Source: Prochloraceae cyanobacterium PL24a_bin.78
GTDB taxonomy: Bacteria; Cyanobacteriota; Cyanobacteriia; Cyanobacteriales; JANQIW01
Assembly (NCBI GenBank): GCA_028281945.1
Contig: JANQIW010000045.1
Span: forward strand, 1-60,533
Length of the DNA: 60,533 bases
Direction of reading: 5' to 3'
Shown piece by piece: positions 8,255 to 17,968 of this stretch (its first letter is position 1; every line of letters begins with the position of its first letter). The position numbers were made by a program, and so were the translations under genes. The notes under the pieces are model-generated. The model made no database searches and was not told the origin of the DNA. It saw only the letters and a list, made by a program, of their open reading frames with translations.

Positions 8255-10405
8255 TTATACTGTAGGTGCACTAAAATCAAAGTTATCTGCGGTAAGTAGA
8301 TCAGCAGCAACACCAAGAACAAAAGCTATATCTGTACTAGATTCAGTAATGGTAATTAAAGATCCAGATTCACCATCAATATTAACAGAATCAGAAATAG
8401 TTAATCCCTCAAATGATAAATCAATACCACCAATACCGATAGTATCAATACCTACTTCAAAATCTTCCAAAGTATTAACACTAGTTGGTAACTCACCATT
8501 AACAATAGAGAAAAGATCATCTCCATCACCACCAGCAAGGATTCCATCACCTAAACCAGCAAATAAGCTATCATCACCGGTACCACCACTTAATTCATCA
8601 CCAAAACCTCCAACAAGAGTATCATTTCCATCCCCACCAAAGAGGAGGTTTCCGCCGCCACCATCAGCAGTGCTTAAGAAATCGCTACCATTGTTACCAA
8701 AAAGACGATCGTCAAAGTTACCAAAAAGTTCATCATCCCCATCATTACCATAGAGACGATTGCCGCCGCCACCATCAGTGGCATCAAGGATATCCTCTCC
8801 AGCACCGCCAAAAACGCGATCGTTAGTCCCAAGAATAACTTCATCATCACCGCTACCAACATCAATGCGATCGACTGCATCAGAACCAATCACTAGAGAA
8901 TCAACTAGATCTACTTCCTCTCCTGTAAATAAGAAAACCCGGTTAATAGTTTCAGATAATTCGATAATATCAGCTTCAACAGTACCAAACTGTAAAACAT
9001 CTTCCACATCTACCACATCTCCTTCTACAGTAACAGTAAAAGTATCAGTAATAAATGCACCATCAGTATCAGTCGCTTGAACCGTAATATCTGCTATACC
9101 AGTAGCACCGGCTACTAATGCTAAACTAAGAACTCCTGTAGCATCATCAATAACAGCATCTACCAATCCAGGAGCAGTATTTTCAGAAACTGTGAAAGTC
9201 AAATCAGCATCAGCATCAACATCATCTTCAAAAACATCAAACAAACTAATGCCATCGATGACTCCACCTTCTTCTACTGTAATATCCTCAATGGGAGCGG
9301 TTATTTCAGGAGGGATAATATCCGCCACTGAGATAGTAAAAGTTTCCTCTGCTGAAGTATCCACACCACCATTTTCTGTACCACCATCATCAGAAATACT
9401 AATAGTTACAGTAGCAGTACCCTCAGCATCTGTTGCAGGGGTAAAACTTAGAACTCCAGTAGCAAGATCAATGGTTGGTAAAGTTGAGAATAAAGTGTCA
9501 TTATCAGTAGCAAGATTAAGAGTTAAAACTTGATCTGCTTCATCTGCACCGCCTCCGGGAGAGATTTCTGTAAGAAAATCAGCAATACTTTGTTCTCCTG
9601 AATTGATTCCTACTGAGAGAGAATCGTCTGGAATAGTAAAAGTTGGAGCATCATTAACAGGATTTACTGTTACTGTAAAGGTATCAGTAATAGATTGACC
9701 AGTTTCATCAGTAGCTTCTACAGTAATATCTGTTGTGCCATTGGCATCTGCTACTAAATCTAAAGTAAGAATTCCAGCATCATCAATGGATGTTTCTACC
9801 AAGTCAGCAGTAGTATTCTCAGTGATGGTAAAAGTTAAATTTTCATCTCCACCATCATCTTCAAAGACATCAAATAAGCTAATGGGATCAATAGTTAAAT
9901 CTTCATCTACAGTGATATCCACAATGGGAGTTGCCACTGTAGGAATATCACTTACTACATCTCCAACAGCCAATTCTAAAGACTCTGACTGAAACTCAAA
10001 TCCAATTGCTGTATCTGAAGCAGTGAAATTAATAGTAGTTGGCCCTTCTAATTCTGTAGCTGTGAAGTTTGCTGTATATAGAGAAGCAACTTCTACCCCT
10101 GGCCAATTTCCCGCAAAATCTAACCAACCCGTCAAGATAAACATATCTGTATTCGGATCGTTATCAAAATCTTCATCATCTGGTAAAATAGATGGAATGG
10201 GGGTTGTAAGGCCAAAAGCAAAAAGATCTGATATATCATCAGATTCCACTTGCAAACGAGTAGAATCAAAGTGCAGGCGAACTCCTACTCCAGTTGTAGG
10301 AGTATTTGCAGGTTCAGTTGTATAAGAAACCTCTACATCGAAACTCTCTGACGGCAATACGGTTGTGCTGTCTACTACTGGTGTTATTATTTGAAATGAA
10401 GACAT
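8255..10405 (-). CDS. RTX/cadherin-like secreted protein
   Basis: 716-aa very acidic protein. The N-terminal 150 residues resemble a cohesin-type beta-sandwich (VGVRLHFDSTRLQVES). Next come three cadherin-like/Calx-beta-like modules with repeated VDITVDEDLTIDPISLFDVFEDD and TDTFTVTV elements. Then about 130 residues of glycine-aspartate nonapeptides (GGAGEDIL, GNDGDDEL, GGDGNDTL) that bind calcium in RTX proteins. There is no signal peptide, and the glycine-rich block is followed by a roughly 80-residue C-terminal segment, as expected for a type I secretion substrate. No secretion genes lie nearby. Probable surface-layer or adhesion protein; the partner is unknown. A 23-bp-class terminator follows the gene. 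Confidence 0.85.
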   Translation of the reverse strand: MSSFQIITPVVDSTTVLPSESFDVEVSYTTEPANTPTTGVGVRLHFDSTRLQVESDDISDLFAFGLTTPIPSILPDDEDFDNDPNTDMFILTGWLDFAGNWPGVEVASLYTANFTATELEGPTTINFTASDTAIGFEFQSESLELAVGDVVSDIPTVATPIVDITVDEDLTIDPISLFDVFEDDGGDENLTFTITENTTADLVETSIDDAGILTLDLVADANGTTDITVEATDETGQSITDTFTVTVNPVNDAPTFTIPDDSLSVGINSGEQSIADFLTEISPGGGADEADQVLTLNLATDNDTLFSTLPTIDLATGVLSFTPATDAEGTATVTISISDDGGTENGGVDTSAEETFTISVADIIPPEITAPIEDITVEEGGVIDGISLFDVFEDDVDADADLTFTVSENTAPGLVDAVIDDATGVLSLALVAGATGIADITVQATDTDGAFITDTFTVTVEGDVVDVEDVLQFGTVEADIIELSETINRVFLFTGEEVDLVDSLVIGSDAVDRIDVGSGDDEVILGTNDRVFGGAGEDILDATDGGGGNRLYGNDGDDELFGNFDDRLFGNNGSDFLSTADGGGGNLLFGGDGNDTLVGGFGDELSGGTGDDSLFAGLGDGILAGGDGDDLFSIVNGELPTSVNTLEDFEVGIDTIGIGGIDLSFEGLTISDSVNIDGESGSLITITESSTDIAFVLGVAADLLTADNFDFSAPTV

Positions 10406-10788
10406 GGAATTTACAACTCCTCATGAAAATCCAATTGTATTTTATAACTTTAACCCATCAATTTGGTTTAAAGGTTTTGATCGTATTTTAGTTTATATAT
10501 TGTGTTATTGTTTTCAGATTTTATCTTAAAGATGGAAACTCTTTATGTCTGAGAACGATTCTAAACTATCACAAATTACTATCAATTGTCATTTATTTTG
10601 TAGAGTTACTCCAATTTATAACTTCCAAGCTATAACCATGGGATAGTTAAGGGTAAATACTGAGTTATTAATCTCAAATATTGCCGTTATCAGGATTTTT
10701 ATGGAAAAATCCCTTATTTCCCAAGTATCTGCTGCTTTTCTTTTTGTCTTCATTCCAAAAAGTTTTTATATTTGGATAAATTATAAAA
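10406..10788. other. Intergenic stretch upstream of the RTX gene
   Basis: About 380 bp of AT-rich sequence between the divergently placed RTX gene and the split tRNA. No known RNA or strong promoter was recognised. One possible small reading frame at its right end is listed separately. Confidence 0.5.
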
Positions 10789-10829
10789 CGGGTACGGCAG
10801 GATTCGAACCTGCGACTCGCTGCTTGTAG
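10701..10829 (+). CDS. Possible 42-aa single-helix membrane peptide (doubtful)
   Basis: ATG at 10701 is preceded by AGGA at a plausible spacing. The first 29 residues form a hydrophobic helix (AAFLFVFIP) loosely reminiscent of PsbM-like photosystem peptides, but with a lysine in the middle. The last 13 codons lie antisense inside the 3' exon of tRNA-Arg(TCT) and the intron end, which argues against a real gene. Recorded as doubtful. Confidence 0.15.
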   Translation: MEKSLISQVSAAFLFVFIPKSFYIWINYKTGTAGFEPATRCL

Positions 10830-10876
10830 GGTAGAGACGATTAGTTAATTTGATAATTAATTTTATCCCCCCCTCC

Positions 10877-10910
10877 GAACCGGACGTGAGAGTTTCCCCT
10901 CATCCGGCTC
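10877..10910 (-). ncRNA. Group II intron domain V
   Basis: On the minus strand the hairpin begins GAGCCGGATGAG, has a GAAA tetraloop and ends CACGTCCGGTTC. It is 34 nt long with the AGC catalytic triad near its 5' end, which is the standard domain V form. Confidence 0.92.
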
Positions 10911-11010
10911 TCCATTATCCTCTGTATTTGTTCTTTTTACCTTTTAGTTTCTTAGTTTTAGTCCAATAGTTGGTCTTTACAAATTTTTATTAAATATTCC
11001 ATTAGTTATT

Positions 11011-12465
11011 TTAGAATTTCAAGTAAGAATTAGTTCCTTTATCTCTAATCGAGTATTTTTTTATTTTATATTTCCACATTGGTATGAGTTTTACTCCATC
11101 TTTGCCCCAAGTATAGTTCCCTTCCTTGGTCTTTATTTTGTATGTTTTCATCACATACTTTTTGATAGACATTCTTGAACTGAGGTTAGAATGTTTTTTT
11201 CTCAACCAGAGGTATACTCTTTCATTGATCCAGTGACCTAATTCTCTAAATAAACTAGAACTATTTACATATCTGTAAAACTTGGCCCATTTGGCAACGA
11301 TTTGGTTTATAGCTTCAATTTGCTTTGCCACATCATTGTTTACTTGCTTAAAAGAAGTTAATTCTCTAATTTGATCTTTAAATCTAGAGATATTAATTTT
11401 ACTAGGTATTATTTGAACTATACTTTTGTTTTGAGCTTGAGAGTGTTTTCTTTGGATTTCAAATCCTAGAAATTCTATCCCATCATTAAGATGAGTTATT
11501 TTTCCCTTCTCATTAGAGAGTTTTAATCCTAATTCTCCTAATTTCTCTTCTATTTCTAGCCTTAAAAGTTCAGCAAATTTTTTATCACCGTCTGTTAGCA
11601 AGACAAAATCATCTAAATACCTAAAGTATTTAACATTACCTAATCCCCCTAGTCTCCTTTGGTTTTGTTGGTATTCTGTAAGAATTCCATATTTATTCCA
11701 CCAAAATAGATCTAATTCATGAAGGTAAATATTCACTAACAAAGAAGATAAATTCCCTGCTTGAATAACTCCACAATTTGGTTTAGCTACTTTAGAGTTA
11801 AGAATAATCCCTGCATTTAAAAAACTTTTAATCAGCTTTAGCAGTTTCTTATCTTTAAAATACTTTCTCAACACGCCCATCAAATTTTTATGGGGTATCT
11901 CTTGAAAACATCTTTCTAATTGCCCTTCTACTACCCACCAATATTTATAATTTTCATTGGTAGTTACTTCAGCAATACTTTGGATACAATCCATAATTTT
12001 CATGGATGAACGACAAGAGGAAGCATTTAGAAAATGACTTTCCATAATTGGCTCCAAAACCATAGCAATAGCTTCTAAAACTATTCCATCTTCAACACTG
12101 GAAACCCCTAAAACTTGATGGTATCCATTGACTTTAGAAACATCTCGTCTTGTTACAGGTTGAGGTTGATAGGAATCACTTTTTAATTGGGCTGAAAGTT
12201 TAGCGACTAACTCTACTTCTTTGCCTGTTAATTCCTTACTTTCTCGGTTTTGGTATCCCATCTTCCCAGAAAAATCTATTTTCTGATAAATATTGTTATT
12301 GCCAAGGAATTTTTTGGTAGCTACTTCTAACCAATCTTCCTTCGTTATCAAACCAAAGAGATTGTCAAATTGGTGAAATTTATCTTTTAAAGCCTTTTGA
12401 GCAAGTAAAATTTGAGTTCCAACTATTGAATTTTCAAGGTTCAAACTTTTGTCTTTCCTTTCCAT
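11011..12465 (-). CDS. Group II intron maturase with degenerate reverse-transcriptase domain
   Basis: 484-aa intron-encoded protein. The thumb/domain X region (about residues 375-440, QIEAINQIVAKWAKFYRYV and an INERVYLWLRKKH segment) is well kept. The RT core is recognisable: VLGVSSVEDGIVLEAIAMVL, LLVNIYLHELDLF, FRYLDDFVLL, GIEFLGFEIQ. However, key residues are changed. The first catalytic Asp of motif A (usually GDIKGCFD) is Gln in VEGQLERCFQEIPH; the following FD is FQ; the QGG-SPLL motif reads IQAGNLSSLL; and the GFRP motif is missing. YLDD keeps both Asp. There is no HNH endonuclease. The frame is intact, so it is probably selected for splicing rather than retrohoming, much as chloroplast MatK is. 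This is inference. Confidence 0.85.
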   Translation of the reverse strand: MERKDKSLNLENSIVGTQILLAQKALKDKFHQFDNLFGLITKEDWLEVATKKFLGNNNIYQKIDFSGKMGYQNRESKELTGKEVELVAKLSAQLKSDSYQPQPVTRRDVSKVNGYHQVLGVSSVEDGIVLEAIAMVLEPIMESHFLNASSCRSSMKIMDCIQSIAEVTTNENYKYWWVVEGQLERCFQEIPHKNLMGVLRKYFKDKKLLKLIKSFLNAGIILNSKVAKPNCGVIQAGNLSSLLVNIYLHELDLFWWNKYGILTEYQQNQRRLGGLGNVKYFRYLDDFVLLTDGDKKFAELLRLEIEEKLGELGLKLSNEKGKITHLNDGIEFLGFEIQRKHSQAQNKSIVQIIPSKINISRFKDQIRELTSFKQVNNDVAKQIEAINQIVAKWAKFYRYVNSSSLFRELGHWINERVYLWLRKKHSNLSSRMSIKKYVMKTYKIKTKEGNYTWGKDGVKLIPMWKYKIKKYSIRDKGTNSYLKF

Positions 12466-13181
12466 ACACTTAACAACCTGACTAAAATTGAGGTATTGTG
12501 TTGAAAATTTGGACTCCTTAGAGGATAACTGCTTCCCTTCGCCATGTAATCGGTGTTACCGTCTCAGACTACTACGGAAGCTCCGCCCCAAATTCTTTTT
12601 GGTATAATCTCCAACCTTCAAAGAGGAGAAAAGAAACTTAAATTTTGAGATTCAACTTTTTTTTCTAAAGAACTTGGTTCTCCTGTTCTAGTAAAGGTTC
12701 TTTCTACATCTGGTTAGGTTGTGTCTATACTCCCATTCTGCCTATCGCCAGACAGATTGAGAAAAGGAGGTAAAAAATAACAAGTTTCTTATCCTTAAAG
12801 CTAGTTAACCTTTAGTTAGATTAACCGCCCTTTCAGGGTTTTCCTCTGGATACCCTGTACCTTTTCTCCTACCCACATCCTCTCTTGTTGGTAGTTGCAC
12901 TCAGGAAGCCTCATCAACACTTCGCTTGCGCTAACCGTACAGATGTTTCACCCTCAGCAGGTTATCTAGGGAGGATTCCCAGTTTCCCCACTTTTGTCAA
13001 CCGCGCTTAAAACCGATGAGAGGATTATCTTCATCAACTTTGCGGTATAGGGTTCGTCCCGCTTGTCCAAGACGAGGATTATTCAGGTTGGTTGTTTTTT
13101 CCAAACTGGCTTATCCTGTCCCTTTACTAACTTTCAGGACACACAGAAGGCAGCTACTCTATCCAACTGAGTTACGTACCC

Positions 13182-13639
13182 AAACTGTAAATCATTATAT
13201 CTTAATTCTGGTTTATTTTGGCAAGTTTTTAAATTTTTTTAATTTTGTTGAAAAATTGTTCAAGTTGAAAAATCGTTCCTATTCATATTTAGCCTTTAGG
13301 GATCCCTTGATGTTATAATGACAGTAATTATTAAGTTAAAGCATCTACTAAAAATGCTCTATAGTGCAGAAGCTTTCCATCTTATTTCCAGAGGTTAACT
13401 TAATTATCAATGGTTAAAATTAAAATCAATATTGGACTGTCTCTAAAGTGGGATCAAATCATACCTAGATCTCATGGAATTTTTAGACTAAGTTTAAAAA
13501 GTAATTAATTAACTTAGAAGTATACCAAAAACTAATAAAAAAATGATAAAAATATAAGATATAAAATCTATTCTGTATTTAAAATATCCTTAAAATAAAT
13601 AATTTGAAAAAATAAAACAAAAAAAGGAAATAAAAAATT
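13182..13639. other. Intergenic stretch upstream of the GDP-mannose gene
   Basis: About 460 bp of AT-rich sequence. It contains a TATAAT (13311-13316), but no convincing -35. A run of A-rich sequence leads to an AAGGA (13624-13628) upstream of the next start. No RNA gene was recognised. Confidence 0.4.
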
Positions 13640-16174
13640 ATGCGAGCAGTATTAATGGCAGGTGGATCCGGAACAAGGTTAAGACCTTTAACCTGTGATT
13701 TACCAAAACCAATGGTACCAATCTTAAATAAACCTATAGCAGAACACATCATTAACCTGCTCAAAAGAAACCAAATTACAGAAGTTATCGCAACACTTCA
13801 CTATTTACCAGACATCATGCGGGATTATTTCCAAGATGGAAGCGACTTTGGAGTGGAAATGACTTATGCTATAGAAGAAGAACAACCTTTAGGAACTGCT
13901 GGTTGTGTCAAAAATATTGCCGAATTATTAAATGAAACTTTTTTAGTAATTAGTGGCGATAGTATAACAGATTTCGATCTAACAGCAGCTATCGCATTTC
14001 ATAAACAAAAAAAATCACGAGCAACTATCATTTTAACTAGAGTTCCCAATCCAATCCAATTTGGAGTAGTTATAACAGATAAGGAACAAAGAATAAAAAG
14101 ATTTTTGGAAAAACCATCAGAAAGTGAAATCTTCTCTGACACTGTGAATACAGGGACTTATATACTTGAACCTGAAATTTTAGAATACTTACCAGAAGGC
14201 GAAGAGAAAGACTTTTCTAAAGATCTTTTCCCCATGCTTTTAGAAAACAATGAACCAATGTATGGTTATATAGCCGAAGGATATTGGTGTGATGTAGGAC
14301 ATTTAGAAGCATATCGAGAAGCACAATATGATGCCCTCCAAGGTAAAGTAAAAATGGAGTTTGGCTATCAAGAAAAATCTCCTCAAATGTGGATAGGCGA
14401 AAATACATATATTTCACCCACAGCAAAAATAGAAGCACCAGTATTAATCGGCAATAACTGTAGAATTAGTTCTAGAGTGAAAATAGAACCGGGAACAGTA
14501 ATCGGAGATAATGTCACTATTAATCCCGATGCCCATTTGATTCGATCGATTATTTGGAATGGGGTAACAGTAGGAGAGGAAGCCAACCTCAATGCTTGTA
14601 TTATTGCCAGAGGAACCCGTGTTGACAGACGTGCTCAAGTTTTAGAATCAGCCGTAATCGGAACACTTTCTAGCGTTGGAGAAGAAGCACAAATTAGCTC
14701 TAGAGTTAGAGTATGGCCTAACAAAAAAGTTGAAGCTGGAGCAATTTTGAATATTAATCTAATTTGGGGGAATATTGCTCAAAGAAATCTCTTTGGCCAA
14801 CGAGGAGTTTCAGGATTAGCAAATATTGATATCACTCCGGAATTTGCTGTAAAATTAGGAGCATCTTATGGCTCTAGTTTAAAACGAGGATCTTATGTAG
14901 CTGTCTCCAGAGATCAACGCAATGTCTCTCGCATGGTGACACGTTCTTTAATTGCAGGTTTGATGTCTGTAGGCATTGACATTCAAAACCTAGAGGCAAC
15001 CGCTATCCCAATTTCTCGTACCATGGTATCCAAGTTGGAGGTAGCAGGAGGAGTTCATGTCCGTTTAGATCCTGATCGTCCAGATTATATTTTAATCGAA
15101 TTCTTTAATCCTCTAGGAATCAATATTACCAAAGCTCAAGAAAAGAAAATTGAAGGAGCTTATTTTAAAGAAGATCTCCGTCGAGTATCAATATTAGACA
15201 TCGGTAATATGTCTTATCCTTCAGAAATTTTAGATACATATAGCAAAAGTTTTAAAAATCACCTCAATGTAGAAGCCATTCGTCATAGCGGTGCAAAAGT
15301 AGTAATAGATTATGTCTACGCTGTTTCAGGGGCGATTTTACCACAATTATTAGCCCAATTTGGTTGTGATGCGGTGGTTCTGAATGCAAGTTTACACCAA
15401 AAATCACTTGCAACTCAAGAGAAAGAAAGCCTATTAGCCCAATTAGGTCATGTAGTAGAAGCTTTAAAAGCGAATTTAGGAGTACAAGTTTCAGCCAATG
15501 GAGAGCAATTTATCCTAGTAGATGAAGCAGGAATTCCCATTCGTGGGGAAGAATTAACCGCTTTAATGGTAAATACAATTATGACGGCTCATCCAAGAAG
15601 CACTGTTGTTGTACCAGTTAATGCTTCCTCGGCAGTTGAACAAATAGCCCGTCGTCATGATGGAAAAGTAATTAGAACTAAGGCTAATCCTGCTGCCTTA
15701 ATGGAAAGTTCTCAACATCATAATGTGGTATTAGCTGGAAGTGGAGATATGGGCTTTATTTTCCCTCAACTACATCCGGGATTTGATGCTATGTTTAGTA
15801 TTGCTAAATTAATTGAAATGTTAACTATTCAAGAGCGATCCCTTGCTCAAATTAAAGGAGAAGTTACTAAAGTCTATCATAAATCTTATACTATGCGTTG
15901 CCCTTGGACAGTTAAAGGAGGATTAATGCGTTATTTAATAGAAAATCATCCCCCCGAAAATTTGGAATTGATTGATGGGGTGAAAATTATTGACTGTCAT
16001 ACTGATAATTGGGTTTTGATTTTACCAGATGCTGGAGAACCTTTAGTACATATCTATGCTAATAGTGAAGAGCGGGATTGGGTCGATCGAACTCTTAAAA
16101 AATATCGCTCACAAGTACAAGAATTTATCGATCAAGAGCAGGATTTAGAAGCCATTAGTCTTTTGCCTAACTAA
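13640..16174 (+). CDS. Mannose-1-phosphate guanylyltransferase/phosphomannomutase-like fusion
   Basis: 844-aa three-part protein. Residues 1-235 are a nucleotidyltransferase with [13 protein letters not shown] and [12 protein letters not shown], the NTP-binding and sugar-phosphate signatures. Residues about 250-370 are a left-handed beta-helix of hexapeptide repeats ([14 protein letters not shown]). The rest is an alpha-D-phosphohexomutase fold. The mutase active site is degenerate: the phosphoserine motif TASHNP is replaced by RLDPDRPDY, and the DGDxDR metal loop by AGSGDMGF. Only the phosphate-binding end ([13 protein letters not shown]) remains. It probably makes GDP-mannose or a related nucleotide sugar for glycans, with the mutase part structural or regulatory. 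Similar fusions are standard in cyanobacteria. Confidence 0.85.
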   Translation: MRAVLMAGGSGTRLRPLTCDLPKPMVPILNKPIAEHIINLLKRNQITEVIATLHYLPDIMRDYFQDGSDFGVEMTYAIEEEQPLGTAGCVKNIAELLNETFLVISGDSITDFDLTAAIAFHKQKKSRATIILTRVPNPIQFGVVITDKEQRIKRFLEKPSESEIFSDTVNTGTYILEPEILEYLPEGEEKDFSKDLFPMLLENNEPMYGYIAEGYWCDVGHLEAYREAQYDALQGKVKMEFGYQEKSPQMWIGENTYISPTAKIEAPVLIGNNCRISSRVKIEPGTVIGDNVTINPDAHLIRSIIWNGVTVGEEANLNACIIARGTRVDRRAQVLESAVIGTLSSVGEEAQISSRVRVWPNKKVEAGAILNINLIWGNIAQRNLFGQRGVSGLANIDITPEFAVKLGASYGSSLKRGSYVAVSRDQRNVSRMVTRSLIAGLMSVGIDIQNLEATAIPISRTMVSKLEVAGGVHVRLDPDRPDYILIEFFNPLGINITKAQEKKIEGAYFKEDLRRVSILDIGNMSYPSEILDTYSKSFKNHLNVEAIRHSGAKVVIDYVYAVSGAILPQLLAQFGCDAVVLNASLHQKSLATQEKESLLAQLGHVVEALKANLGVQVSANGEQFILVDEAGIPIRGEELTALMVNTIMTAHPRSTVVVPVNASSAVEQIARRHDGKVIRTKANPAALMESSQHHNVVLAGSGDMGFIFPQLHPGFDAMFSIAKLIEMLTIQERSLAQIKGEVTKVYHKSYTMRCPWTVKGGLMRYLIENHPPENLELIDGVKIIDCHTDNWVLILPDAGEPLVHIYANSEERDWVDRTLKKYRSQVQEFIDQEQDLEAISLLPN

Positions 16175-16194
16175 TTGCACTTAATATGATTTCT

Positions 16195-16440
16195 TAGACA
16201 CCTCGTGGGAGATAGGGAGATGAGGAGATAGGGAGATGGGGAGATGGGGAGATGGGGAGATGGGGAGATAGGGAGAGTGGGAGGAATGGGAAGAATGGGA
16301 GGAATGGGAGGAATGGGAGGAATGGGAGGAATGGGAGGAATGGGAGGAGTGGGAAGTAAGTTTTGAGGCTGAGATTAAGGAAAAAGTTTTTCTTAATTAT
16401 GGTAAAATTTAGGAAAATTTAACTCTATTATTAATCAACA
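16195..16440 (+). repeat. Dispersed G-rich repeat element, copy A
   Basis: Left flank TAGACACCTCGTGG is shared with 26533-26549. A tandem core follows of GGGGAGAT units and then GGGAGGAAT units (about 16208-16352). The right flank GATTAAGGAAAAAG...CTCTATTATTAA (16371-16433) is shared with 26637-26710 and, inverted, 43300-43375. It fills the gap between two convergent genes. No coding potential. Confidence 0.8.
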
Positions 16441-16486
16441 CAAAATAGTATTCTTAACTCTATAATTATTATAATTTGGTTGCCAA

Positions 16487-17968
16487 TTAATGATTTTTTG
16501 ATAAACATAAAAATTGTTCTTCATTAATTTTTCCTGCTTCAAATAGAGTTGAATTAATATCAGAAATTGTTAAAACCGAATGCAATTTATAACCATTTTC
16601 TTCTACTCTTTTCTCTACTCCATCTTCATGACTAATAAATACCACTATATCTTCTACTTTTAAACCAGCAGATTTTAACTTATCGATTCCTTTCATAACA
16701 CTATTACCACTGATAATAATATCATCAATTACAACTACTTTTTCTCCTGGATTAAAATGCCCTTCAATTAAACGCTGAGTGCCATGAGCTTTTACTTCTT
16801 TACGAGGATAAATCATAGGACAGTTAATATTTAATGATAATCCAGTAGCTGTTGGCAAAGAACCATAGGGAATACCTGCTATTCTATCAAATTCTAAGGG
16901 TTTTAAAATACTTTCGTAAGCAATTAATACTTGATGAAATACTTGGGGATTAGAAATAATTTTGCGCAAATCAATATAGTAAGAAAAAGTCGCTCCTGAA
17001 GCTTGAAGATATTCTCCGAACAAAATACAACCTAAATCATAAATTTGTAAAATTAAATCTTGATGGGAATGCTTATTAAGAAAACAAACATCTGGCATCC
17101 ATAATTGACAACTACACCCTTGTTGAATAACTTGATTTCTGATGGTATTTACTTCTTCTTTGAGAGATTTAATATCACTAGTGAAATCTTGTTTTGCTAA
17201 TAAATCTTGAGGTATTGGGATTAATAAACCTTGTCCATTTTTATCTAATCCAAATTTTAAAATCCTTTCAATATTATTATTTTCTCCCCAAATACTTCTA
17301 ATCAAAATTGTTCTCTCAGGAGCAAGAGATCGAATTTTTCCTATAATCTCTGGGCTAGAAGTACCTACTTCTAAAAATAAATTTTCTGGTGTTCCCCAAG
17401 ATTTAACTTCCTTAACAACTTGTAGATAAAAAGGATTATCAGCATTAGGATATTTTTGTAAAACAATTGCATCAGGATTAGAAGTATGACAAAGAACAAA
17501 AACTCCTCTGTCAGGATGGATTAGAAAAGGAATAGCTACTTCTTGGCCGGCATAAGGATTAATAGTAATTGCATCTATTTGCCATTGTTGAAAAAAAGTT
17601 TTGGCTAAAATTCTGCTAGTATTTAAATCTCCATGCTTAGCATCTAAAATAATAGGAATCTCTTCAGGAATAACTTCGATAATCTCTCGTAATAACTCTA
17701 TTCCTTTTGCTCCTAAAGCTTGATAAAAACCCAAGGTTGGTTTATAAGCACATACTAAATCTGAAGTTTGTTTGATGATTTGAACTAGCCATTTTTTAGT
17801 ACTATTAAGATCTAGATTAATGTCTAGATTAATGTCTATTTTGTTAGGATTTTTAGTATCATTAATCCTAATATCATGAGGCATCATTTCTGGATTTGGA
17901 TCCAATCCTACAATTAATAAACTTTGATTTATAGCAATAGCATTGTTCAGTTTTTCAAAAAAATTCAT
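16487..17968 (-). CDS. pyrF: Bifunctional OMP decarboxylase / orotate phosphoribosyltransferase
   Basis: 493-aa fusion for the last two steps of UMP synthesis. The N-terminal half is a long-form orotidine-5'-phosphate decarboxylase with the catalytic D-x-K-x-x-D motif in ILDAKHGDLNTS. The C-terminal half (from about residue 300) is an orotate phosphoribosyltransferase ending with the PRPP-binding motif VVVIDDIIISGNS, preceded by the KAHGTQRLIEG flexible-loop region. The order is decarboxylase first, the reverse of eukaryotic UMP synthase. A free PyrE occurs at 58219-58830, so the phosphoribosyltransferase function is duplicated in this window. Confidence 0.88.
   Translation of the reverse strand: MNFFEKLNNAIAINQSLLIVGLDPNPEMMPHDIRINDTKNPNKIDINLDINLDLNSTKKWLVQIIKQTSDLVCAYKPTLGFYQALGAKGIELLREIIEVIPEEIPIILDAKHGDLNTSRILAKTFFQQWQIDAITINPYAGQEVAIPFLIHPDRGVFVLCHTSNPDAIVLQKYPNADNPFYLQVVKEVKSWGTPENLFLEVGTSSPEIIGKIRSLAPERTILIRSIWGENNNIERILKFGLDKNGQGLLIPIPQDLLAKQDFTSDIKSLKEEVNTIRNQVIQQGCSCQLWMPDVCFLNKHSHQDLILQIYDLGCILFGEYLQASGATFSYYIDLRKIISNPQVFHQVLIAYESILKPLEFDRIAGIPYGSLPTATGLSLNINCPMIYPRKEVKAHGTQRLIEGHFNPGEKVVVIDDIIISGNSVMKGIDKLKSAGLKVEDIVVFISHEDGVEKRVEENGYKLHSVLTISDINSTLFEAGKINEEQFLCLSKNH

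Larger units (their letters stand above)
10826..13144 (-). mobile_element. Group II intron inside the tRNA-Arg(TCT) gene
   Basis: 2319 nt. The 5' end reads GTGTGTCCTG (consensus GUGYG) and the 3' end AC (consensus AY). A canonical 34-nt domain V lies at 10877-10910. It is followed by a domain VI-like segment with a candidate branch A seven nucleotides before the 3' end. The maturase gene lies between domains III and V, as usual for domain IV, leaving about 680 nt of 5' ribozyme. The 5' exon ends CCTTCT, which would be the IBS1. The matching EBS1 was not located by eye. Confidence 0.9.
10789..13181 (-). tRNA. tRNA-Arg (anticodon TCT), split by a group II intron
   Basis: The two exons are 13145-13181 (5', 37 nt) and 10789-10825 (3', 37 nt). 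Joined, they give a normal 74-nt tRNA: acceptor GGGTACG/CGTACCC with discriminator G, D-stem ACTC/GAGT, anticodon stem GCTGC/GCAGC, loop CTTCTAA, T-arm GCAGG/CCTGC. The intron interrupts the anticodon loop directly after the third anticodon base, between positions 36 and 37. Neither exon can fold as a tRNA alone, so function requires splicing. The anticodon TCT reads AGA/AGG arginine codons; AGA is common in the genes of this window. Confidence 0.9.

Noticed and set aside
8349..10325. Several plus-strand frames of 85-134 aa opposite the RTX gene
   Set aside because: They are antisense shadows of a repetitive acidic coding sequence, rich in Ser, Pro and Thr only.
11011..12465. Possibility that this RT drives the candidate DGR at 38.4 kb
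   Set aside because: It has group II features, sits in a group II intron, has lost motif-A residues, and no template repeat is near.
13016..13318. 100-aa plus-strand frame
   Set aside because: It runs antisense through the 5' ribozyme part of the group II intron and the tRNA 5' exon.
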